Shown here: one piece after another, positions 9,801 to 16,946 of the stretch
Position numbering within the stretch: position 1 is the stretch's first letter
How the letters are laid out: each line of letters begins with the position of its first letter
From: an uncultured Candidatus Melainabacteria bacterium
Lineage (GTDB): Bacteria; Cyanobacteriota; Vampirovibrionia; Gastranaerophilales; Gastranaerophilaceae
Reading direction: 5' to 3'
Assembly: GCA_934754735.1 (NCBI GenBank)
Contig: CAKVJE010000016.1
Coordinates: 1 to 27,230, forward strand
Length of the DNA stretch: 27,230 bases
Program-made: the position numbers and the translations under genes
Notes under the pieces: generated by a model
The model's database searches: none
Told to the model about the DNA's origin: nothing
What the model saw: only the letters and a program-made list of their open reading frames with translations

Positions 9801-12800
9801 TTCTGATAACGAATTAAGTTTAAAAATTGAAAACGGTTTGGTTGATATTTCAGCTAGAATTGATGAAACTGTTGCTTCAAATTTAGAACAATATAAAGCT
9901 AAAATTGAAACTTTGTTTGATGGTATTGTTACAAAAAACAACGAACAAGCCGATTATATTAAAGAACGAGTTTTAGGATTAAATGAAGCTTTAGAAAGTG
10001 CTTTGACTGTACAAAATGAAAATGCTGAAACCAGATTAAAAGAAATCGCAGCTGAAATGAAAGGTATTATTGATAATAATATCGAATTAACTTCTGCTGA
10101 CTATGATTCATTAAAAGAAAGATTGGCTGATTTCACAACAGAAATGAGCTCTTTGAATAAAAATCTTTCTGCAAATTTAAAACAGCAACTTGATGAAATT
10201 TCAAAACTTGTTGATTCCAATTTAGAAGTACAAGGACAAGAAACTGCTGAAAAATTTGAAGAGATTCAGAATACGGTAACCGCTCAAACTCAAAAATTAA
10301 ATTCGCAAGTTGAAAACCTATTGGCAACTGTAAAAAGCGATAATAGCAGTTTACAAGAAAACATCAGGTTGAAATTGCAAGAAATAGGCAACGCCTTTAC
10401 GACTGAGCTTACAAACGCCGTTGAAAAAACTGAAAATGATTTAACAGAAGCGTCTGACAACTTAAAAACATTGTTTGAAAGCCAAGCTGAACATTCAAAT
10501 TCTAAATTGGATGAATTTGCGCAAAATTTATCTGCTAAGAATTCTGAAATGGTTGAAAAAATTAAATCTCAACTAGATGATATTGCAAAATTCGTTGATT
10601 CAGGTTTAGAAATTCAATCAAAAAATGTTGAAACGAAATTTGAAGAAATTTCAAACAAAGCGCAAACTCTATTAAATAATGTAAACGATTTAGACACCGA
10701 TATTACAGAAAAAATTGACACATTAGTTAATGGATTAGAGGTTTTAAAAACTGATGTAAGTGCAAATCTTCAACAAAATTCAACTTATGTTGCCAATAAG
10801 CTTGAAACTCTGCTTAATGACATTACATCTAACAAGCTTGAAGAATTAAAGCTTATTAGTGAAAAAACTCAAAATAAAACTGATGACTTAAAACAAGATT
10901 TTGCAAACAATTTAACAGAAGAAGTTGAAGGTTTGTATGACAAAGTTCAATCATTATTTGAAGCTACATCTTTGAGTTTCACTACTCATTTGGATAATGA
11001 AAATGCAAAAATTCAAGAAGATTTAACAGCCAAAACACTTGAATTTAAAGCAGCTTTTGAAGCTTTAAACGATAGATTAGATAAAGATGAAATTTCACAA
11101 ATGAATGTTTTTCAAGCTCAAGTAAAAGAATTGAGCGGAACATTTAATACATTGATTGATGAAGCTAAAAATGTTACTAAATCTGAAGTTTCAGCGATTT
11201 CAGAAACATTAATCAATAATAGCAAAACTTTGTTTGATGAAGTTGAACAAGCGATTGAAGATAAGATTACAACATTGCTTGCAACAACAGCTGATATTTC
11301 AGCCGGCGAACTTCAAACAATGGAAGCATTTGCAAATAACATTCTTAAACAGGTGGAAATTAATAAGCAACAAATTGTTTCTTGCAAAGATTTAATTGTA
11401 GAACTTGTACAAAAAGAATGCGAACTTGTTTCTGAAGATATAGAAAAAGAAACAGACGTAATTGTAAAAGACATTATTGAACAATTTAATTTGTTCAAAG
11501 ACTTGCAAAAAGACGAACTTTCTAAATTAACCGTTCACGTTGAAAGCTCAATTGAAGACTATATCTTCAATTACATTAACGAGTTAAAATCATACATGGA
11601 TGTTAAAACTGATTCTACTGTGATGAACCAAAAATTGGATAACATCAAGTCTGAATTAAGCGAAACGACTGATGATATGATTTCTACGATGAACAAGTTT
11701 TTGGAAGCAAGTGTATTTTCTTCTGCAATGTCAGATTTAAGAGCTACCAATGAAATCTTGGTAAGTTCTACTACTGAAAAATTAAACAAGCAAATAAACG
11801 AATTTATTTTAGCAAATGTTACAAACAAATTTGAAGACAAATTAAACTTGTTTGATAAGAAATTTATTGATACAGTTGTTGAAAAATACGAAGAAATTAG
11901 AATGATTGCTTCTCAATATAATCAATCATTCGATAATATTCAAACTTCTGTAGACGGTATTCTTAACGAATTCAAAGCTACAAAAGATGAAATCAATGCA
12001 ACAATGCAGACAATCATGGATGGCATTAGCAACTCTATAAACTCATTGAACGTAAGCTTTGCAGATTTGAAAGCACAGATTCTGAATAAATCGTTTGACG
12101 AAGCTTTCCAAGCGTCTTTGAACAACCAAATTACAGGCATTGAGAATCTTGTAAAAGAACAGTTTGGATATTTGGAAGATATAAGCGACTTGTGTTGCAA
12201 CAATTTGCCTGAATTAACAGAGATGAATACTATTGTTAAATATGGAATACAACAATCAATTACAGATTTAACAAATAAAGTTGATGCTCAAGATATAAGC
12301 TTAAATGAAGAATTATCAAAACTTAAATCTGATATTATTACTCAATTCTTGAACATATTTAACCAAATTTCATTTGTTGCAGAGCAAGAAGAAATTTTAG
12401 ATTTCATTCAGGAAAAACATTCAGAATTGATTACAATTTTAAGCCACATTGTAACAACAATTGATAATGTTGATGCCGTAAAAGACAATGTTGCAGTAAT
12501 TGATAACAAAGTTGACGCATTAAAAGAAGATATTGATTTAATTAACGAAAAAATTACTTCAATAATATCTTCTGACGGCGATATTGATTATGTTTACAGC
12601 TTGCAGGATTTAGAATCTGATATTGCAAACTTGCGATTAGTTCTAAATGAGATGAAAAATTCAACATCTTCTAAAGAATTCGAAGATTTGGTAACATCAA
12701 CTAATGATATTTACAAGCTTGTAGAATCATTAAAAACAGAAATGCCAAAATTTGAATATGATGAGTTCAAAAAAGATTTTGAAACTCTTTCAGAAGATAT

Positions 12801-13527
12801 TGTAAGCATTAGCACAAGAACAAACAAATTGATTTTGGCATCTGACGAGTCTAATAAATCATTACAAGACAATTTGCAAGAATTCAAACTTGTAATCAAT
12901 GATTTAGACGAAAGAACACGTAATTTTGCACACGAATCAGGTATTGACAGACTTGATAATAAGTTAGGTGCAATCAATACAATGATTCAAAATGGTGCGA
13001 AGACAAATCAAGTATTCAACCAAGTATTTGAATATTTAGCAGAATGGGTAGACAAAGCTGGAGAACAGATTACAACGATTTCTGATAAGGTTGAAACTCT
13101 TGATGATATTGGTCAAATTAAGGTTATGCTTGAGGATTTAAAAGCGGAAGCAGAAGATAATTCTGAAAGTACAGAATTAATTGAAGCTTTGAGTAATGTT
13201 TTTGAAAAACAAGCAAAACGCATTGCTTCTCTAGAAGCAAAATTAGATAGAGTTATTGTCGAAACAACAATCAATAATAAGAATTCTAAAATTGACATGA
13301 CTCCGCTTGAAAATACTTTAAATAGTTTCTTGGTTGCGATTGACGATAAAATGTCATCTCAACAAGATAAAATCAATTCTTTAGAGTCTAAACTTGAAGA
13401 AGTTATGACTAAAATCGACCCTAAAGATACTGCTCAACTGACTAAAAAAGTTGGCGGCATGGACAGACAAATCGCAAAATTAAACAAAAGTATCGAAAAA
13501 ATAGCATCACATGTTGTTGAAAAGTAA
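6859..13527 (+). CDS. Giant coiled-coil protein (2222 residues), function unknown
   Basis: A single uninterrupted 2222-residue frame predicted to be alpha-helical almost throughout. It is rich in Lys, Glu, Asp, Asn, Ser and Leu, with few prolines and only two tryptophans (both in short motifs, AKKWLSDL and EWVDKAG). I see no signal peptide, membrane segment, Walker motif or enzyme motif, so it is not an SMC or Rad50 ATPase. An internal duplication is visible: LKQQLDEISKLVDSNLEVQ (from residue 1107) and IKSQLDDIAKFVDSGLEIQ (from 1235), 128 residues apart. The last 75 residues are a Lys-rich heptad region ending SIEKIASHVVEK. A cytoskeletal, scaffold or polarity role would fit such a rod, but this is a guess. 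Its own promoter is at 6795-6823. Its 3' end overlaps the FAD oxidase gene by 17 nt. The ribosome site before the ATG is weak. Confidence 0.92.
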   Translation: MAEINNFSEITENFDTIKTLLNSIRAQGILNTSDVDKLLAGINSKLEKINTEEDIDLIKIFLSELKQNLDERHNVLISKFGAIESLFSNLLKNSADALKSSEVKELFDIVATNLSVFSREVVSQKETLTDITLRLDAMRSDDTQKKEIIKSISLLKNDLEHLGNGFDSIVLSLNENFKTLIKTLSSVDQSEAINKFGGQLDDIVNSSNTILSAIQMMDKKNDQLEDALKGLASQDDVISAKKWLSDLVAKNHELNDSVNNLSDKYYKIDNLAEKIDASVSIIAGLKTVISESENQNSEKIMNELEALQASLKEVTTNQKFEDFKTSLEIVLKDISSGSVNLQNALIDASSEIQKISTNLQALDINVNFQSLMSNLEKMEHDIKEHTDVVTDKISQLVEVNATRTLNEISNGADSLISKLKDSHYTMTKLCEKSFNDVAEDIANLKTVVSQIDENNVSANNAIFSNITDRLAMFENSLKGSLEKQEGYVANSSSQLFEQIKNIKDLSGVIDYKLDASVIEVNNSKREFAELKSAVQDVLGLDFVNVVKDLKVDLYAVKQELSTAFENSSTEQAEKSANDLFGKYELLVSKLDSVEDTLKQAQTSALNALKPILDNISASIMDVISYVSSQKELNTDSIDVKLANITEIVKDSNLNYVENVRDVVEVIRTQVENNLIQIQQENSKKIDIINSSISKNTESLKEEIKYSYNKLLEVQDNFDEIKEALNVNNITLSTNIGDIMSSTDGLKTDFEVKLATLKNALLEKISDFKQEFTCENADKISEIKFTTENLHAKSLQNSQELIGQFKGEIAQIIGTLKLNVEELAEQLSSTTLKVEGGNREVVNYIKNDFCAEIANSVNTLKSDLSEFSSNMQNYTDRITGGFDDLKNSVDSMSEKTTSSLTSTLAKILDNFVSLKGVLNNFNETNLQNYKTSVDNITDDFANLKDRLESIDKNIDEDLTRQFSLIETNFDDLSNSLTELFSRSDNELSLKIENGLVDISARIDETVASNLEQYKAKIETLFDGIVTKNNEQADYIKERVLGLNEALESALTVQNENAETRLKEIAAEMKGIIDNNIELTSADYDSLKERLADFTTEMSSLNKNLSANLKQQLDEISKLVDSNLEVQGQETAEKFEEIQNTVTAQTQKLNSQVENLLATVKSDNSSLQENIRLKLQEIGNAFTTELTNAVEKTENDLTEASDNLKTLFESQAEHSNSKLDEFAQNLSAKNSEMVEKIKSQLDDIAKFVDSGLEIQSKNVETKFEEISNKAQTLLNNVNDLDTDITEKIDTLVNGLEVLKTDVSANLQQNSTYVANKLETLLNDITSNKLEELKLISEKTQNKTDDLKQDFANNLTEEVEGLYDKVQSLFEATSLSFTTHLDNENAKIQEDLTAKTLEFKAAFEALNDRLDKDEISQMNVFQAQVKELSGTFNTLIDEAKNVTKSEVSAISETLINNSKTLFDEVEQAIEDKITTLLATTADISAGELQTMEAFANNILKQVEINKQQIVSCKDLIVELVQKECELVSEDIEKETDVIVKDIIEQFNLFKDLQKDELSKLTVHVESSIEDYIFNYINELKSYMDVKTDSTVMNQKLDNIKSELSETTDDMISTMNKFLEASVFSSAMSDLRATNEILVSSTTEKLNKQINEFILANVTNKFEDKLNLFDKKFIDTVVEKYEEIRMIASQYNQSFDNIQTSVDGILNEFKATKDEINATMQTIMDGISNSINSLNVSFADLKAQILNKSFDEAFQASLNNQITGIENLVKEQFGYLEDISDLCCNNLPELTEMNTIVKYGIQQSITDLTNKVDAQDISLNEELSKLKSDIITQFLNIFNQISFVAEQEEILDFIQEKHSELITILSHIVTTIDNVDAVKDNVAVIDNKVDALKEDIDLINEKITSIISSDGDIDYVYSLQDLESDIANLRLVLNEMKNSTSSKEFEDLVTSTNDIYKLVESLKTEMPKFEYDEFKKDFETLSEDIVSISTRTNKLILASDESNKSLQDNLQEFKLVINDLDERTRNFAHESGIDRLDNKLGAINTMIQNGAKTNQVFNQVFEYLAEWVDKAGEQITTISDKVETLDDIGQIKVMLEDLKAEAEDNSESTELIEALSNVFEKQAKRIASLEAKLDRVIVETTINNKNSKIDMTPLENTLNSFLVAIDDKMSSQQDKINSLESKLEEVMTKIDPKDTAQLTKKVGGMDRQIAKLNKSIEKIASHVVEK
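10177..10680 (+). repeat. Internal 128-residue repeat within the giant coiled-coil gene
   Basis: The codons for LKQQLDEISKLVDSNLEVQ start at 10177 and those for IKSQLDDIAKFVDSGLEIQ start at 10561, 384 nt apart and in frame. Similarity continues into EKFEEIQNT and TKFEEISNK. The two copies have diverged at the DNA level, so the duplication is old or held by selection on the protein. Confidence 0.7.
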
Positions 13528-14902
13528 TTTAGATAATTTGAATAAACTTGTAAAAAAGGAGAATGTTCTAACGAGTTTGGAAGAACGATATTGTTACGCG
13601 CAAGATTCTACCAACTCTCGATTGGAACATAAGCTTCCTGACGCAGTTATTTTTGTTGAAACCATAGAAGAAGTTCAAAAAGTTTTAAAATTTGCGAATG
13701 AAAAGAAAATCCCAGTAATTTGTCGCGGAGCAGGTACAAATATGGTTGGAGCTTGCGTTTGTGATTTTGGCGGAATTGTTTTAAATTTTTCAAGAATGAA
13801 TAAAATTTTAGACTTTAACCCGACTAATATGACAATGAAGGTTCAACCTGGCGTAGTTTTGGATGAAATTAAGAAACTTGCTTCAACAGAAAATCTTTTT
13901 TACCCGCCTGACCCTTCAAATTTTAGGGTTTCAACTATTGGCGGAAGTATTGCGCAATCTTCCGGTGGCGCTAAATCCTTTAAATACGGCACAACAAAAG
14001 ACTATATTCTTAATTTGAAGGTAGTTTTAGCAGACGGTTCAATAATGATGTTGGGCGCAAATACAATTAAAGACGCCGTAGGCTATCATTTAAATCAATT
14101 AATTGTAGGAAGTGAAGGAACTTTAGCAGTTGTTGTTGAAGCGGAATTAAAACTTATACCAAAACCTGAAACAACAAAAGTGGTAACCGCTTATTTTGAT
14201 AGAATTGAAGATGCGACTTCTGCGGTTACAGAAATTATGCGTGCGAGTGTTTTTCCGGCAACAATTGATTTTATGGATAACAATTCAATTACGACTGTTG
14301 AAAAATTCTATCCTTGCGGATTGGATACAGAAAAAAATGCAATGCTTTTAATAGAGCTTGATGGATTTGAAAGCTCTATGTTAACTCAACAAGAAAGAGT
14401 TGAATCGGCTTTAATCAAAGCTAACGCAAGTAAGATAGAAACTAAAATTTCATTAGAAGAACAGGAGGCTGTTTGGACAGCAAGACGCGCAAGCTTTGCT
14501 GCTACCGCTAAACTTGCGCCGGATGTAGTTTCCGACGATATTATAGTTCCTCGCGACAAATTAGCACAAATGGTAAAGGGCGCGAAAGAAATTTGCGACA
14601 AATTCGGATTACAAGTTTGTATAGTAGGACACGTAGGCGACGGCAACATTCACCCGCAGGTAGCTTTAAATCTCGAAAACGATAATGAGTTTAAAAACTA
14701 TATTGAAGCAAAGTCTGAAATGTATAAACTTGCAACTTCGTTAGGTGGAACAATTTCGGCTGAGCATGGTGTCGGAAGTGAAAAAATTTCTTATATAAAA
14801 AATACAGTGGACGAAAAAGCATTAGAATATATGAAACAGATAAAAAAGCTTTTTGACCCAAATAATATATTGAATACAGGTAAGATTTTTAAAATGGATT
14901 AA
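13511..14902 (+). CDS. glcD: FAD-linked 2-hydroxy acid oxidase, GlcD family
   Basis: A 463-residue flavoprotein of the GlcD/D-lactate dehydrogenase family, which oxidises 2-hydroxy acids such as glycolate or D-lactate using FAD. The PCMH-type FAD domain covers about 40-220, with CRGAGTNMVG (71-80), YPPDPSN (131-137) and TIGGSIAQSSGGAKSFKYGT (142-161). The C-terminal cap has HVGDGNIHPQ (374-383) and SAEHGVGSEK (416-425), both hallmarks of the FAD-oxidase C-terminal domain. Length matches GlcD. The exact substrate cannot be read from sequence, and the iron-sulfur partner (GlcF type) and GlcE are not beside it. The chosen ATG lies inside the end of the giant gene (17-nt overlap) with no clear Shine-Dalgarno, so translation may depend on coupling. 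cutA follows 18 nt after the stop. Confidence 0.9.
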   Translation: MLLKSNLDNLNKLVKKENVLTSLEERYCYAQDSTNSRLEHKLPDAVIFVETIEEVQKVLKFANEKKIPVICRGAGTNMVGACVCDFGGIVLNFSRMNKILDFNPTNMTMKVQPGVVLDEIKKLASTENLFYPPDPSNFRVSTIGGSIAQSSGGAKSFKYGTTKDYILNLKVVLADGSIMMLGANTIKDAVGYHLNQLIVGSEGTLAVVVEAELKLIPKPETTKVVTAYFDRIEDATSAVTEIMRASVFPATIDFMDNNSITTVEKFYPCGLDTEKNAMLLIELDGFESSMLTQQERVESALIKANASKIETKISLEEQEAVWTARRASFAATAKLAPDVVSDDIIVPRDKLAQMVKGAKEICDKFGLQVCIVGHVGDGNIHPQVALNLENDNEFKNYIEAKSEMYKLATSLGGTISAEHGVGSEKISYIKNTVDEKALEYMKQIKKLFDPNNILNTGKIFKMD

Positions 14903-14920
14903 GATATAAAGGAGAGTTGT

Positions 14921-15238
14921 ATGGATATTATTGTTATTAATTGCACAGTACCGGACAAAAAAGTGGCAAAAAATATTACAAAAATTTTGATGAAACATAA
15001 ACTTGCTGCATGCGTTAGCATGATTGAAAAAGTACAATCCGTTTTTTCTTGGGACGGTGAAATTTGCGAAGAAAAAGAAATTCTTATGATGATTAAAACA
15101 CGTCGTGCAAATTATGGTAAAATCAAACTCGTAATTGAAGATTTACACCCTTACACAGTTCCTGAAATCATTGCATTACCGATTGTTGATTGTAGCGAAG
15201 ATTATTTAAAATGGATAGTGAAAGAAACAGAATCTTAA
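14921..15238 (+). CDS. cutA: CutA1 family protein (divalent-cation tolerance)
   Basis: A 105-residue protein of the CutA1 family, small trimeric proteins of ferredoxin-like fold related in shape to PII. Recognisable family segments are KLAACVSMIEKVQSVFSWDG (about 27-46), EILMMIKTRR (about 54-63) and LHPYTVPEIIALPI (about 75-88), with the conserved LHPYxVPEII segment intact. The original link to copper tolerance came from E. coli, and the molecular role is still unclear. A strong ribosome site AAGGAG (14909-14914) sits 6 nt before the ATG, better than that of its neighbours. The 3' end overlaps the next gene by 28 nt, which suggests co-translation. Confidence 0.95.
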   Translation: MDIIVINCTVPDKKVAKNITKILMKHKLAACVSMIEKVQSVFSWDGEICEEKEILMMIKTRRANYGKIKLVIEDLHPYTVPEIIALPIVDCSEDYLKWIVKETES

Positions 15239-15999
15239 AAATTAAAGAATATCTTGAAGATATAGGAGTAGAAGTTAATATAGGGAAAAATAAGGCTCGC
15301 GGTAACAAAGGCTTTTTTAGAGGTACAAAAAACGGCAATTATCGAATTGATATAGCAAAAAGCTTAGATGAAAACGATGTTTTGCCGGTACTTTTACATG
15401 AATTTGCTCATTACGTGCATTTTTTGCATGATAATAAACTGAAATCGCTGGATTTTGCGTTTGATGAATTTACCGATACTCTTAATGAAGAATTGGTAAA
15501 TATTACGGTTGATAAAATTCCTAAAAATGAAGCAAAAGCATTATTTGACAAAAAAGACGAAATATCGGCAGAAATAAAATCAATGGCGAATAAAATAAAA
15601 CTTCACAATCCGGATTTTAAACTATCGACTCCATATAAGAAATTCGAACGACATTTCAATATCCAACAAAAATATTTACTAAAATATGATAGAATTAATT
15701 TCAACAATCGCATTTACTCGATTGAAAATTTGAAAAAAGATTTTTATGAATTAACAGATGATGAAATTCTTTATATTAAAATAAAATCTAAACAGCGCAT
15801 GATTAATAGAATTAACTCGCGAATCGCAAAATTAAACAGATATTATAACAGCCCAACTGAATTATTTGCAAGATTTGTAGAATTATTTTTTACTGATTAC
15901 ACAAAGGCAAATAAACTTGCTCCAAATTCTGTTGCAAAATTCGAACAGAATTTGAAACAAGGAAATATTCAGGAATTTTATTGCTGTAAAATTTTATAA
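15211..15999 (+). CDS. Predicted zinc metallopeptidase-like protein (HEFAH motif)
   Basis: A 262-residue protein of no family I can name. Residues 61-73 read LLHEFAHYVHFLH, a zincin HExxH motif (H63, E64, H67) with further His at 70 and 73. A second conserved-looking stretch, NSPTELFARFVELFF (213-227), resembles the PTELFAR type segment in which a Glu (here E217) serves as third zinc ligand in several phage- and toxin-associated zincins. H73 is an alternative third ligand. Between them lies a Lys-rich helical region. There is no signal peptide or membrane segment, so it should act in the cytoplasm. It overlaps cutA by 28 nt and is the last gene of the chain starting at 6859. Peptidase activity is inferred from motifs only; the target is unknown. 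Confidence 0.75.
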   Translation: MDSERNRILKIKEYLEDIGVEVNIGKNKARGNKGFFRGTKNGNYRIDIAKSLDENDVLPVLLHEFAHYVHFLHDNKLKSLDFAFDEFTDTLNEELVNITVDKIPKNEAKALFDKKDEISAEIKSMANKIKLHNPDFKLSTPYKKFERHFNIQQKYLLKYDRINFNNRIYSIENLKKDFYELTDDEILYIKIKSKQRMINRINSRIAKLNRYYNSPTELFARFVELFFTDYTKANKLAPNSVAKFEQNLKQGNIQEFYCCKIL

Positions 16000-16051
16000 T
16001 ATTCAAAGATTTCTTAATGAAATTTAACTTTATTTTTTTTAACTTATTGTG

Positions 16052-16057
16052 TATAAT
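16052..16057 (+). promoter_or_regulatory. -10 element for the TPR membrane protein gene
   Basis: A perfect TATAAT lies 22 nt before the ATG at 16080. No convincing -35 lies 17 nt upstream (TTTATT). Its position downstream of another in-frame ATG at 16017 argues that translation starts at 16080. Confidence 0.5.
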
Positions 16058-16079
16058 GAGTTTGGAAGAGAGCGTATTA

Positions 16080-16856
16080 ATGATTACAAACTTTAATAAA
16101 ACATCTAAAAAGGACGATGCAAAATTATTAACAGGTATTATTATTGTTTTTTTATTTGTTGCTTGGCTTTGTACCCCTCCTGGAAATAAATTTTTACAAG
16201 TATGCTTCTGGGGTAACAACACTAAAATGTTAATTTCAAAAATTACACATAATTCAGATGATACTGAATATATTTTTCATAGAAATAATGCCGTTTATTT
16301 AGCTAAAATGTATCCGGATAAAAAGCGCGCTATTAGAGAAATGAATAAAGCTATTGAAACTTTACCCAGCTTTGCTTCTGATAACGAACTAAAAACTCTT
16401 TACAAAGAAAGAGGTGCAATTCGACTAATGGCAGGAGACTATAGAGGTGCATTGAATGATTACGTTAATTCTAATGACATTCAATTTAATGACTACTTAA
16501 AAGTTGCAATGCTTTTTAAAGAAGCAGGTAATTATCGTGAAGCTATGAGATATTGCAACAATATTTTGGAAACTGATAACACAGCTTATGCAGGATATGC
16601 TTGTTTATCAGAGTTGTACTCCTCTTTGGGACGTTATGATGTTGCTGTAAATATTTGGAATTTGGCGATTGATAGAAAACCTAATAATTACAGAGCTTAT
16701 GTTGATAGAGCAAAGGCAAAAAAACAAATGGGTGATTTGGTTGGATACGATGCAGATATTAAAAAAGCAAAAGAATATTCTCCATCATTAGACTTGGATA
16801 ATTCTATAATTGAAGATACGTTACATCCAAAAATTTTGAATTTACCAATCAGATAA
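16080..16856 (+). CDS. Membrane-anchored TPR protein
   Basis: A 258-residue protein with one N-terminal membrane segment (LLTGIIIVFLFVAWL, about residues 16-30) followed by a soluble part made of tetratricopeptide-type helices. Clear units include DYRGALNDYVNSND, GNYREAMRYCNNILETD, GRYDVAVNIWNLAIDRKPNN and the following AYVDRAKAKKQMGD. TPR domains bind partner proteins; no partner is evident. I choose the ATG at 16080 rather than the in-frame ATG at 16017. The sequence GGAAGAGAG (16064-16072) is a good ribosome site at 7 nt, and a TATAAT at 16052-16057 would place the transcription start after 16017. The gene is followed after 90 nt by nadB. Confidence 0.85.
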   Translation: MITNFNKTSKKDDAKLLTGIIIVFLFVAWLCTPPGNKFLQVCFWGNNTKMLISKITHNSDDTEYIFHRNNAVYLAKMYPDKKRAIREMNKAIETLPSFASDNELKTLYKERGAIRLMAGDYRGALNDYVNSNDIQFNDYLKVAMLFKEAGNYREAMRYCNNILETDNTAYAGYACLSELYSSLGRYDVAVNIWNLAIDRKPNNYRAYVDRAKAKKQMGDLVGYDADIKKAKEYSPSLDLDNSIIEDTLHPKILNLPIR

Positions 16857-16946
16857 TTAAAATCTTAATATTAAATTTATGCGCTACTCTTGTTTTTGGG
16901 TTACAATGAATATTGAAACAAATGACTTGAGGTGAAATATTATAAA

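Noticed and set aside
6859..13527. Giant gene as an SMC/Rad50-type ATPase or a phage tape-measure protein
   Set aside because: It has no Walker A, Walker B or signature motif, no hydrophobic segments as tape measures have, and no phage genes nearby.
16017..16079. Upstream ATG at 16017 as start of the TPR protein, adding 21 residues
   Set aside because: A TATAAT at 16052-16057 and a good ribosome site at 16064-16072 point to the ATG at 16080.
16890..16921. Inverted repeat TTGTTT...AAACAA before nadB as an operator for an NAD-responsive repressor
   Set aside because: The arms are only 6 bp, separated by 20 nt in AT-rich sequence, and match no site I know. Chance is likely.
16932..16946. GTG at 16932 as start of nadB
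   Set aside because: It overlaps the GAGGTG that looks like the ribosome site, and NadB proteins usually begin close to the GxGxxG motif, as from the ATG at 16947.
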